Part shown: in pieces, positions 1-7,020 of the stretch
Numbering within the stretch: the stretch's first letter is position 1
Layout of the letters: the number at the start of each line of letters is the position of its first letter
From: Gemmatimonadales bacterium
Lineage (GTDB): Bacteria; Gemmatimonadota; Gemmatimonadetes; Gemmatimonadales; GWC2-71-9
Length of the DNA stretch: 20,431 bases
Assembly (NCBI GenBank): GCA_030601605.1
Contig: JAUVTI010000017.1
Span: 1-20,431 of the forward strand
Direction of reading: 5' to 3'
The notes under the pieces: generated by a model
What the model was told of the DNA's origin: nothing
Database searches by the model: none
Seen by the model: only the letters and a program-made list of their open reading frames with translations
Position numbers and translations under genes: made by a program

Positions 1-1369
1 CACCGCCACGGTGCTGGCCCAGGCGATCTTCCGCGAGGGCCTCAAGAGCGTCACCGCCGGCATCAACCCGATGGCCATCAAGCGCGGTATCGAGAAGGCC
101 GTCGGCACCGTCGTGGCCGAGCTCAAGAAGACCTCTGTCGAGATCGCCGGCAAGAAGGAGATCTCTCAGGTCGGTTCCATATCGGCGAACAGCGACGCCG
201 AGATCGGAAACCTCATCGCCGACGCGATGGAGAAGGTGGGCAAGGACGGCGTGATCACGGTCGAGGAGGCCAAGGGACTCGAGACCACGCTGGAGACTGT
301 GGACGGCATGCAGTTCGACCGTGGCTACCTGTCGCCCTACTTCGTGACCGATCCTGAGAAGATGGAGGCCGTCCTGGAGGACGCCTACATCCTGATCCAC
401 GACAAGAAGATCTCGGCCATGAAGGACCTGTTGCCGGTGCTGGAGAAGGTCGCACAGACGGGCAAGCAGATGCTGATCATCGCCGAGGACATCGAGGGCG
501 AGGCGCTGGCCACACTGGTGGTCAACAAGCTGCGCGGTACGCTGAAGATCTGCGCCGTGAAGGCGCCCGGGTTCGGCGACCGGCGCAAGGCCATGCTGCA
601 GGACATCGCCATTCTGACCGGCGCCCCGCAGGTGATCTCCGAGGAGTTGGGCTTCAAGCTCGAGAATGCGGTGTTGAGCGACCTCGGCCGCGCCAAGCGC
701 ATCGTGATCGACAAGGACGACACCACGATCGTCGACGGCGCCGGTGAAGAGAACAAGATCCAGGGCCGGATCGGCGAGATCAAGGCCGCCATCGACAAGA
801 GCACCTCGGACTACGACCGGGAGAAGCTGGAGGAGCGACTGGCCAAGCTGGCCGGCGGCGTAGCCGTGATCAACGTGGGTGCTGCGACCGAGACCGAGAT
901 GAAGGAGAAGAAGGCCCGGGTCGAGGACGCACTGCACGCCACGCGCGCTGCGGTCGAGGAGGGCATCGTGCCGGGCGGCGGCGTCGCGCTGCTGCGGGCA
1001 CAGGAGAAGCTGAACAAGCTCTCGCCGGAGGATCCCGATGAGAAAGTCGGCATCTCGATCGTGCGCCGCGCGCTCGAGGAGCCCACGCGCATCATCGTGG
1101 GCAACGCGGGCGTCGAGGGCTCGATCGTGGTCGACAAGATCAGGCACTCGAAGGTGAAGAACTTTGGGTACAACGCCCAGACGGACACGTACGAGGACCT
1201 GATGCAGGCCGGCGTCATGGACCCGACCAAGGTCGTGCGTACGGCGCTGCAGAACGCGGCGTCGGTCGTGGGTCTGCTGCTCACGACAGAGTGCGTCGTG
1301 GTCGAGAAGAAGGAAGAGGAGAACATGCCTCCGATGCCGCCCGGTGGCGGTATGGGCGGGATGTACTAG
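1..1369 (+). CDS. groL: Chaperonin GroEL (60 kDa), 5'-truncated by window edge
   Basis: This is the ATP-driven double-ring cytosolic chaperonin that folds proteins together with GroES. The reading frame is open from base 2, and the first residues (TATVLAQAIFREGLK) match GroEL from about E. coli residue 91. The first ~90 residues, including most of the ATP-binding GDGTT loop, therefore lie outside the window. About 456 residues are visible. They include the apical-domain stretch RGYLSPYFVTDPEKME, the segment KAPGFGDRRKAML, the equatorial segment EEGIVPGGGVALLRA and the Gly/Met-rich tail ending GGGMGGMY. Length and order are normal, with no frameshift. The ATG at base 11 is internal and not the true start. 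A run of ten C's begins four bases after the stop, then a strong terminator. groES is probably upstream, outside the window. Identification is essentially certain. Confidence 0.98.
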   Translation, partial: TATVLAQAIFREGLKSVTAGINPMAIKRGIEKAVGTVVAELKKTSVEIAGKKEISQVGSISANSDAEIGNLIADAMEKVGKDGVITVEEAKGLETTLETVDGMQFDRGYLSPYFVTDPEKMEAVLEDAYILIHDKKISAMKDLLPVLEKVAQTGKQMLIIAEDIEGEALATLVVNKLRGTLKICAVKAPGFGDRRKAMLQDIAILTGAPQVISEELGFKLENAVLSDLGRAKRIVIDKDDTTIVDGAGEENKIQGRIGEIKAAIDKSTSDYDREKLEERLAKLAGGVAVINVGAATETEMKEKKARVEDALHATRAAVEEGIVPGGGVALLRAQEKLNKLSPEDPDEKVGISIVRRALEEPTRIIVGNAGVEGSIVVDKIRHSKVKNFGYNAQTDTYEDLMQAGVMDPTKVVRTALQNAASVVGLLLTTECVVVEKKEEENMPPMPPGGGMGGMY

Positions 1370-1405
1370 GAGCCCCCCCCCCGGGGGCCACCTTGGCAGC
1401 AAACG

Positions 1406-1433
1406 AAGCGCCCCGGCCTGGCCGGGGCGCTTT
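1406..1433. terminator. Bidirectional intrinsic terminator between groL and the DUF1028 gene
   Basis: There is a perfect inverted repeat, arms GCGCCCCGGCC (1408-1418) and GGCCGGGGCGC (1420-1430). It is extended by AA/TT on the outside to a 13-bp stem and followed by TTTCGT. On the opposite strand the stem is followed by a T-rich TTCGTTT. It lies between two convergent genes, so it can stop transcription from both sides. The T-tract is short, but the stem is very GC-rich. Confidence 0.85.
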
Positions 1434-1460
1434 CGTCATCGACCGCCGCCGTCTGTCGCC

Positions 1461-2453
1461 CTAACGCGCCTCCCTCACTACTCGAGCAATCGTGGCGGAA
1501 TCTGCGCCAAGCAGCCCTACCTTGGGCAGCCTCCACAGCAGCTCGATCCAGCTCCGGTCCTGCTCGAAGGCGCGTCGGAACAACGGAACCGACTCATCCA
1601 CCCTGCCCAGATCCAGCAGCGTCACCGCCTGCCAGTAGACCAGCTCCCCGTTGGTGGCGCCGTCGGGCAGGTAGCGGGCGGCCCTGGCGTAGGACTCCAG
1701 GGCGGAGGCCACGTCACCCACCGTGAGGTAGTTGTCGCCCTCGGTGGCGGCGCGGTAGGCGCGGGCCACCCTGAGATGATCGCGCAATACGCCGAGAGGA
1801 TTGGGCGAGTCCTCCACCCGCAGATCGAACAGCTTCTCCCACGGTGGCGCGGCGCGGTCCCCGCTCACGACCACCAGCGCCGCGGACTGCCTGCCGCGAA
1901 TGTCTCCGCCCGCCGCCTCGGCGGCTTCCAGCGCAGACATCATGCGCTCGGCCAGGTCGCCATCGGTGGTCTCGAAGGCCTCGGCCATGGCCGGCCACAC
2001 GGCAGCGCTGCGCATGAGGTTGGCCTGTACCGAGTACCAGCGCCCCACGTGGTTTCCGGCGGCCGGGATGTTGCGCGAGCCGGTGTGCGCGGCGCCGTGG
2101 CCGGCGGCGTCGATCATCCCTATCTGGCGCACCTGGCTGTCGGGGTCGGCGCGGAGCAGGGTGGCGAGTGCTTCGGGCGCGGGGACCCCGGAGCGCATGA
2201 GCTCGAGACCGTTCGGCCCATAGCTCGGGTTCACGAACGACTGGGTGGCGACCGCGCCGACGCCCGGCTCGGCCCACGTGACGATGCTCCCCACGCTGAA
2301 CCAGTGGGATTGGACCGCCGCGCCGATCTCGCCGGTAGCCGAATCGACGGCGACGATGGAGTACGTGTGCACGGGCCTGAGTGGGCGATCCTGCTGGGCG
2401 GCCGCCGGTCCGGCCACGAGGATGGCGCACAGGGGAATGAGCAGCCGCATCAT
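1461..2453 (-). CDS. Exported DUF1028-family (Ntn-hydrolase-like) protein with TPR-like tail
   Basis: The function is unknown; DUF1028 proteins are assigned to the Ntn-hydrolase fold, but no substrate is established. The protein is 330 residues. A signal peptide (hydrophobic residues 4-19, AAA then QQ) precedes the DUF1028 core at about 30-225. The core shows HTYSIVAVDSATGEIG, VGAVATQSFVNPSYGPNGL and a later GNxV segment. Residues ~250-320 look like TPR helices (ALESYARAARYLP, then DESVPLFRRAFEQD). The start is the first of two adjacent ATGs, with AGGAG 4 and 7 bases upstream (positions 2458-2462). The frame stays open to 2645, but that extension is non-conserved in style and overlaps the divergent gene. 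The protein probably acts in the periplasm or outside the cell. A convergent terminator separates it from groL. Family call is confident; role is unknown. Confidence 0.88.
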   Translation of the reverse strand: MMRLLIPLCAILVAGPAAAQQDRPLRPVHTYSIVAVDSATGEIGAAVQSHWFSVGSIVTWAEPGVGAVATQSFVNPSYGPNGLELMRSGVPAPEALATLLRADPDSQVRQIGMIDAAGHGAAHTGSRNIPAAGNHVGRWYSVQANLMRSAAVWPAMAEAFETTDGDLAERMMSALEAAEAAGGDIRGRQSAALVVVSGDRAAPPWEKLFDLRVEDSPNPLGVLRDHLRVARAYRAATEGDNYLTVGDVASALESYARAARYLPDGATNGELVYWQAVTLLDLGRVDESVPLFRRAFEQDRSWIELLWRLPKVGLLGADSATIARVVREAR

Positions 2454-2482
2454 CGAGCTCCTGTCAGTGTATTTACGGCAGC

Positions 2483-2504
2483 GGGCGCCGATCTGGTGGC
2501 GCCC
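2483..2504. repeat. Inverted repeat in the divergent promoter region
   Basis: Perfect 7-base arms GGGCGCC (2483-2489) and GGCGCCC (2498-2504) are separated by 8 bases. The repeat lies in the 78-base space between the divergent DUF1028 and small secreted protein genes. There is no T-tract after it on either strand, so it is not a terminator. It could be an operator, or chance in GC-rich DNA. Confidence 0.4.
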
Positions 2505-2519
2505 CTCACCATGGGGAGA

Positions 2520-2525
2520 TAGTTT
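2520..2525 (+). promoter_or_regulatory. Candidate -10 box (TAGTTT) for a leaderless mRNA
   Basis: TAGTTT ends 6 bases before the ATG at 2532, so initiation would fall at or next to the start codon. No well-placed Shine-Dalgarno is present: the purine run GGGGAGA at 2513-2519 ends 12 bases before the ATG. No clear -35 is seen. Similar boxes precede the genes at 2964 and 9595. Confidence 0.35.
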
Positions 2526-2531
2526 CGACAC

Positions 2532-2942
2532 ATGACGCTTCGTACGCTCAGGATCATCGCTCTTGGCCTGGCCCTGGCGCCGGCCGGGCTCAACGCACAG
2601 TCCGCCCCGAGCGGGAACCTGCCCGATATTACCGGCACCTGGCAAGTAGAGACACCGGACGGACCGCAGACCGTCGTTGTGCGCCCCGACTCATCGGCGA
2701 GCTTTGGCGACGAGATAATCCGCTGGCGGGTCGTCTCGGACACCGTCTACCTGGCGTTCGGTGACGAGTGGATCGGATACAACTTCGCCCTGAGGGGCCG
2801 CACGCTCACCCTCTCCGGTGGAGACCTGGAAGAGCCGTACGACCTCAAGCGCGTCGGCCCCCACACACCATTGCCCGAGGGAGTGGCCGTGCCGGCGGCA
2901 CCGCCCACGATCATGGGCGCCGTCGGGGAGCCGGAGCGTTGA
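2532..2942 (+). CDS. Small secreted protein of unknown function
   Basis: I do not recognise a named family. The 136-residue product has an N-terminal signal peptide: TLRTLRI, then a hydrophobic stretch to ~residue 20, with cleavage likely after LNA before QS. The mature part is about 114 residues and reads as short beta-strands: DITGTWQVETPDG, QTVVVRPDSSASF, WRVVSDTVYLAFGDEW and LRGRTLTLSGGD. The TGTWQ opening and alternating strands resemble small lipocalin- or META-like beta-barrel domains of secreted bacterial proteins, but this is only a style match. A Pro/Ala-rich tail follows. The gene is divergent from DUF1028 and ends 21 bases before the HEAT-repeat gene. The codon pattern and signal peptide make it a convincing gene; function is unassigned. 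Confidence 0.75.
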   Translation: MTLRTLRIIALGLALAPAGLNAQSAPSGNLPDITGTWQVETPDGPQTVVVRPDSSASFGDEIIRWRVVSDTVYLAFGDEWIGYNFALRGRTLTLSGGDLEEPYDLKRVGPHTPLPEGVAVPAAPPTIMGAVGEPER

Positions 2943-2950
2943 TGCGGCGC

Positions 2951-2956
2951 TAGGTT
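2951..2956 (+). promoter_or_regulatory. Candidate -10 box (TAGGTT) for a leaderless mRNA
   Basis: TAGGTT lies exactly 7 bases before the ATG at 2964. This stretch and the one before the roadblock start at 9595 (TAGCTT, also 7 bases) match at 13 of 16 positions through the ATG. No -35 box is evident at normal spacing and there is no proper Shine-Dalgarno. Support comes only from the repeated arrangement. Confidence 0.35.
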
Positions 2957-2963
2957 GCCGGGC

Positions 2964-5048
2964 ATGACCGACCCGCCCCAAGGCGCCCAGGGGCAGACTT
3001 CAGAGCGCGCGACACTCTCGCGCGACCTCTCCAGCTTCCTCATCGAGTTCTCGATCGCGCTCAACAAGCACGCGATGTACCCGGGCGGGCACCCCTCCCT
3101 CGAGCCGGCCGCGGAGCGCGTCATCGGCAGGATCGAGCCGCTGCTGGGCAAGAAGGGCACACTCTCCCTCGGGGTGGCCAGGCAGCAGCTCATCATCGAG
3201 GGCGTCGCAACCGATCCCGCGAACCCGGTGCTCAAGGACCTCGCGGCGCGGCTGCACCGGCATCATCTGGGCGCCATCTCATTCCGCCGCGGGCTGGAGC
3301 GCGATGAGCTGCACGAAGCGCTCGCCCTGGTGGCGGAGGAGGCCGACCTGACCGGACACCCGCTCGGTCTGGGGCCGGCAGAGCAGCTCGCCGCCTGGCC
3401 ACACGTCCAGCTCTACCCCCTCACGTATGAGCGGCTGGAGTTGATCGGTGAGGAGGAGCAGGACGACGGCCAGAGCGGCGAGCGCCGCACCCGCGGCGCT
3501 CAGCTGTGGGTCGGCCTCGCGCGCGCGGCGATGGCCAAGACCGAAGCCGAGGCGGACACGGAAGCCGACACGGAGGCCGATCCGGCAGCGGTCGCCGACG
3601 CGATCCGGGACCACCCAAAGACGGCGGCCTATGATCAGGTAATCGTGGGCTACATGCTGCAGATAGCCGAGGAAGTGCGTGCAGCGGGCGGGCACGAGGC
3701 AGTGGAGCTGAGGGGGCGGATGTCCAAGCTGGTGGGCAATCTGGACCCGGAGACGCTCGAGCGGCTGCTCGAGATGGGAGGCGATCGGCCGCAGCGACGC
3801 CAGTTCCTGCTGAACGCTTCCCAGGGAATGGCCGTGGATGCGGTGCTCGATCTGGTGCAGGCCGCGCACCGCACGGAGAAGCAGCAGGGAGTGTCCAGCT
3901 CCCTGATGCGCATGCTGCAGAAGCTGGCGCACCACGCGGAGTCCGGCAGCGGACGGCGCCGGCGCGATGCCGACAGCTCACTGCGCGAGCAGGTGTCCGA
4001 GCTGATCGAGGGTTGGTCGTACAGCGACCCGAACCCCGGCACGTACCGCGAAGCGCTCACCCACATGGCCGAGGCCCGGTCGGTCTACTCGGTCTCGCCG
4101 GAGCAACGCTACGCGCCCGAGCCCAAACGGATGCTGCAGATGGCGCTCGAGGCCAACGCCATGGGCGAGCCGGTCACCAGCGCGGTGGACCGGCTGACGG
4201 AGCAGGGCGATCTCAAGTGGGTGCTGACCACGCTACAGGAGGTGGACGCGCCCGCCGTAGCCGAGGGCGTCTGGCAGCAGGTTGCAACCCCCGACATGGT
4301 GAGCACGTTGGCGCAGAGCGAGCCGCTCGACACTGAAGCGCTGGATCTCCTGTTGCCCAAAGTCGGCGTGGCGGGCGCCGAGCCGATGCTGGACGCGCTC
4401 GCAGAGTCGGAAAGCGCCCAGTCCCGCCGCGCGCTGCTGGAGCGGATCGTGCGACTGGGCTCCGCTGTGGGCCCGCTGGCGATGGCGCGGCTCGACGACG
4501 AGCGGCCGTACGTGCAACGCAACATGCTCACGATCATAGCCGATCTTCCCGAGCCACCGCGGGGGTTCAGCGCCGCCGACTACCTCAAGAACCCGGACGA
4601 GCGCGTGCGCCGGGAAGCCGTCCGGATCATGATCAAGGATCCGGCCGGCCGGGAGCGCGCCACGTGCATGGCGCTCGCGGACAGCGACGACCGGATCGTG
4701 CGGCTCGGCCTGGCTGCGGCGCAGCAGGACTGCCCCGACACGGCCGTGTCCCTCCTGGTCTCACGGGCCGAGAAGCCCGGGGACGAGGAGTTGAGGACAC
4801 TCGCCATACGTGCCCTGGGACGTGCGCGCCACGCGCTCGCGCTCCAGACGCTCCTGAACCTGTCAGAGCCGCGCCGCTTCCTCTTCTGGGCCAAGCTCCC
4901 ACCCAAAACGCCCGAGTACCTGGCCGCGCTTGCGGCGCTGCGCGGCCACTCGGATGCCCAGCGTGCAAAGCGCGCGCTCGCAGCGGCCGCGAAGTCGCGA
5001 GACAGCGAGATCTCACTGGCCGCCGTCGGCAGCGGGAAGGGCGCCTAG
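2964..5048 (+). CDS. HEAT-repeat protein with N-terminal YPxGHxS module
   Basis: A 694-residue, probably cytoplasmic scaffold or signalling protein of unknown exact role. Residues ~20-125 form an alpha/beta module containing YPGGHPS (39-45). It is homologous to the N-terminus of the next gene product. A charged linker follows with EADT-type tandem repeats at ~194-207. After a helical middle region, residues ~470-640 look like HEAT-type repeats (PLAMARLDDERPYVQRN, YLKNPDERVRREAVRIM, ALADSDDRIVRLGLAAA, ELRTLAIRALGRARHAL). No membrane segment or catalytic motif was seen. ATG 2964 is preferred. An in-frame TTG at 2955 would add three residues, but a TAGGTT box spans it. The stop overlaps the GTG of the HD-GYP gene by one base, implying translational coupling and joint function. 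Confidence 0.85.
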   Translation: MTDPPQGAQGQTSERATLSRDLSSFLIEFSIALNKHAMYPGGHPSLEPAAERVIGRIEPLLGKKGTLSLGVARQQLIIEGVATDPANPVLKDLAARLHRHHLGAISFRRGLERDELHEALALVAEEADLTGHPLGLGPAEQLAAWPHVQLYPLTYERLELIGEEEQDDGQSGERRTRGAQLWVGLARAAMAKTEAEADTEADTEADPAAVADAIRDHPKTAAYDQVIVGYMLQIAEEVRAAGGHEAVELRGRMSKLVGNLDPETLERLLEMGGDRPQRRQFLLNASQGMAVDAVLDLVQAAHRTEKQQGVSSSLMRMLQKLAHHAESGSGRRRRDADSSLREQVSELIEGWSYSDPNPGTYREALTHMAEARSVYSVSPEQRYAPEPKRMLQMALEANAMGEPVTSAVDRLTEQGDLKWVLTTLQEVDAPAVAEGVWQQVATPDMVSTLAQSEPLDTEALDLLLPKVGVAGAEPMLDALAESESAQSRRALLERIVRLGSAVGPLAMARLDDERPYVQRNMLTIIADLPEPPRGFSAADYLKNPDERVRREAVRIMIKDPAGRERATCMALADSDDRIVRLGLAAAQQDCPDTAVSLLVSRAEKPGDEELRTLAIRALGRARHALALQTLLNLSEPRRFLFWAKLPPKTPEYLAALAALRGHSDAQRAKRALAAAAKSRDSEISLAAVGSGKGA

Positions 5049-6217
5049 TGTCGGAGGCCGTAGCCTTCCTCACCGCATTGGCCCAGGCGCTCTCTGCACT
5101 GGCGCTGTACCCCACGGGCCACGCGTCGCGTGAGCGCGCGATTGACGGCGCATACCAACACTTGCTGGACCTCCTCGCGCGCGACGCCAGCCCTGAGTTC
5201 TCGTTCCTGGAGGACGAGGTGGTCTACGGCGCCCGTCCGCTGCGCGAGCTGCGCGACTGGGATTGGAACAAGCGGCTGTCGGACGTGGGCATCCAGCGGC
5301 TCCAGTTCGACGCTACGACGACGCGGCCGGAGCTCGAGGACTTCCTGGACGAGACGATGGCCCGGCTCACTCTCAAGGCAATCGACACGGCTGAGGCGCG
5401 GCAGATGCGGCCCAGTGGAATCCGCTTCGGCGTGCTGGGCATCCGCGGCGCAGACGAGTTGCAGACCGACGAGATCACTACGGCCAGCCTGTCCTACTCA
5501 CTGCGCGACGAGGCGGAGACCATCCGCTGGCTGCACCGCGAAGTGACCGAGAAGAACGAGCTGCCCCTGGTCGAGGCCGAGACCGTGGTACGCTCTCTCG
5601 CCGTAGCGATGCACGGCGATGAGCAGATGTTGATGCCGCTGCTCAAGCTACGGCACTATGACGAGTACACGACGACACATTCCCTGAACGTGTCCGTGCT
5701 TACGATGGCGCTGGCCGAGTGGCTGGGATTGGGCGACAGGGACGTGAGGGCATTTGGGATCGCGGGGCTGCTGCACGACCTCGGCAAGGTGCGAATCCCC
5801 TACGAGGTGCTGCACAAGACCGGCACCTTCACCGACGATGACCGCCGCGTCATGAGCCGCCACCCGGCCGAGGGCGCCAACATCATCATCACGTCGGCTA
5901 CCGACCTGGACCTCGCAGCGGTGGTGGCCTACGAACACCACATCATGATCAACGGCGGCGGGTACCCCTCCTACCGCTTCAAGCGCAAGACCCACCGCGC
6001 GAGCCGGCTCGTACACGTGTGTGACGTGTACGACGCCCTCAGATCAGATCGACCCTATCGAGACGCCTGGCCGCCGGGGAAGGTGCTGGCCTATATCGAG
6101 GAACGCTCGGGCCACGAGTTCGAGGGCGAGGCTGCGCACGCGTTCACCCGGATGATGCGTGAGTGGGAGCCGCAGGTGACCGAGGTCGAAGAAGACGAGC
6201 CGCTGCCCCAATCCTAG
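5048..6217 (+). CDS. HD-GYP domain protein, probable cyclic-di-GMP phosphodiesterase
   Basis: HD-GYP proteins hydrolyse cyclic di-GMP using two or three metal ions. The 389-residue product has a YPTGHAS module at 21-27 (N-terminal ~105 residues), a helical linker and an HD-GYP domain at ~200-375. Visible metal-site residues are His211 (YTTTHS), His243-Asp244 with Lys247 (LLHDLGKV), His272 (RHPAEG), His297-His298 and Asp326 (CDVYDALRSDRPYR). GYP is at 305-307. The usual HHExxDGxGYP signature reads HHIMINGGGYP, so the Glu and Asp are Ile299 and Asn302. No membrane segment is visible, so it is probably cytosolic. The start is GTG 5048, sharing one base with the preceding TAG; the frame is open further upstream, but only through the HEAT gene. 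Its 3' end overlaps the convergent MBL gene by four bases. Confidence 0.92.
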   Translation: MSEAVAFLTALAQALSALALYPTGHASRERAIDGAYQHLLDLLARDASPEFSFLEDEVVYGARPLRELRDWDWNKRLSDVGIQRLQFDATTTRPELEDFLDETMARLTLKAIDTAEARQMRPSGIRFGVLGIRGADELQTDEITTASLSYSLRDEAETIRWLHREVTEKNELPLVEAETVVRSLAVAMHGDEQMLMPLLKLRHYDEYTTTHSLNVSVLTMALAEWLGLGDRDVRAFGIAGLLHDLGKVRIPYEVLHKTGTFTDDDRRVMSRHPAEGANIIITSATDLDLAAVVAYEHHIMINGGGYPSYRFKRKTHRASRLVHVCDVYDALRSDRPYRDAWPPGKVLAYIEERSGHEFEGEAAHAFTRMMREWEPQVTEVEEDEPLPQS

Positions 6218-7020
6218 CTGAGGCCGTCGAGCGCGTACTGCTCGGCCGTCAGCTCGATGGGCCCGAGCGGCTCACCCTGCCGCGCCACGTGCAGCTTCCC
6301 CTGGAAGCCCCTCCGAGCCAACACGTCGCGCACAGCCTTCAGCGCAAGGTCCTCCCGGTTGCAGCGGTCGCTGAGGTGGGCGAGCACCACGACACGCAAC
6401 CCGGGGTGATACAGCCCCTGCAGCAGCTCGGCCGCATCCCGGTTGGACAGGTGCCCGCCCGGACCGGCGATGCGCTCGCGCACGGCTGCGGGGTAGGGCC
6501 CCGTGCGCAGCAGTACGTCATCGTGGTTGGCTTCGAGCACCAGGGCAGCAGCTCCGCGCAGCAGGTAGCGCACCTGAGCGGTAGGCCGACCCAGGTCGTA
6601 GGCGATGCCCACGTGCTGACCGGTCCGCGTCTCGGCCACCGACAGCGCGAGTGGCTCGGCCGCATCGTGGCTCGTGTGGCAGGCAGTGACCCCCAGCTCC
6701 CCGACCGCGGTGGTCTCGAGCGCCTGGAGCTCGAGGGTGCCCACGCCGTCGAGCCTGTCCCGCAGCGCCGCAAGCGTGCCCCTCGAGCCATACATCGGAC
6801 AGCCCACCGCGCGCGCCAGCTGTGCCGCGCCCCGCGCGTGGTCGCCGTGCTCGTGGGTGAGGAAGATCCCCGAGAGGCCGGACAGGTCGATGCCGCAGGA
6901 GGTCGCGCGCCGCGCGAGCGTGCGGGGCCCGAACCCGGCATCGATCAGGATGGACGTGGCGCCGGAGGTGATGGCGAGGGCGTTCCCACGGCTGCCAGAG
7001 CCGAGGACCGTCACCCTCAT
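6214..7020 (-). CDS. MBL-fold metallohydrolase, YycJ/WalJ type
   Basis: A 268-residue cytosolic metallo-beta-lactamase-fold hydrolase. It shows the N-terminal LGSGSRGN strand-loop, the metal motif THEHGDH (55-61), His118, Asp142 (AYDLG), EANHD (163-167), GHLSN (189-193) and LAHLS (214-218). EANHD, GYP-like TGPYP and GHLSN are typical of the YycJ/WalJ group, linked in Firmicutes to the cell-wall WalRK system and suspected of nuclease activity. The substrate here is unknown. The ATG overlaps the TGA of the upstream gene (ATGA), so translation is coupled to the nucleotide-sugar operon. The stop overlaps the convergent HD-GYP stop by four bases, with no terminator between. Family is confident; function is inferred. 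Confidence 0.92.
   Translation of the reverse strand: MRVTVLGSGSRGNALAITSGATSILIDAGFGPRTLARRATSCGIDLSGLSGIFLTHEHGDHARGAAQLARAVGCPMYGSRGTLAALRDRLDGVGTLELQALETTAVGELGVTACHTSHDAAEPLALSVAETRTGQHVGIAYDLGRPTAQVRYLLRGAAALVLEANHDDVLLRTGPYPAAVRERIAGPGGHLSNRDAAELLQGLYHPGLRVVVLAHLSDRCNREDLALKAVRDVLARRGFQGKLHVARQGEPLGPIELTAEQYALDGLS

Noticed and set aside
1373..1389. Run of ten C's then five G's just after groL
   Set aside because: It can fold, but has no T-tract and looks like a homopolymer. Its length may also be unreliable in sequencing. The real terminator is the stem at 1406-1433.
2454..2482. TAAATA and TACACT as -10 boxes for the DUF1028 gene
   Set aside because: No -35 is found at any normal spacing, and the predicted start would leave almost no leader around the Shine-Dalgarno.
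1344..2522. Long plus-strand open frame (392 codons) opposite the DUF1028 gene
   Set aside because: It begins inside groL, runs through the terminator and has Gly/Arg/His-rich composition without domains. The minus-strand frame has a signal peptide, a Shine-Dalgarno and family motifs.
4664..5047. N-terminal extension of the HD-GYP frame
   Set aside because: It lies entirely within the HEAT-repeat gene in another frame. Homology to the upstream protein begins right after GTG 5048.
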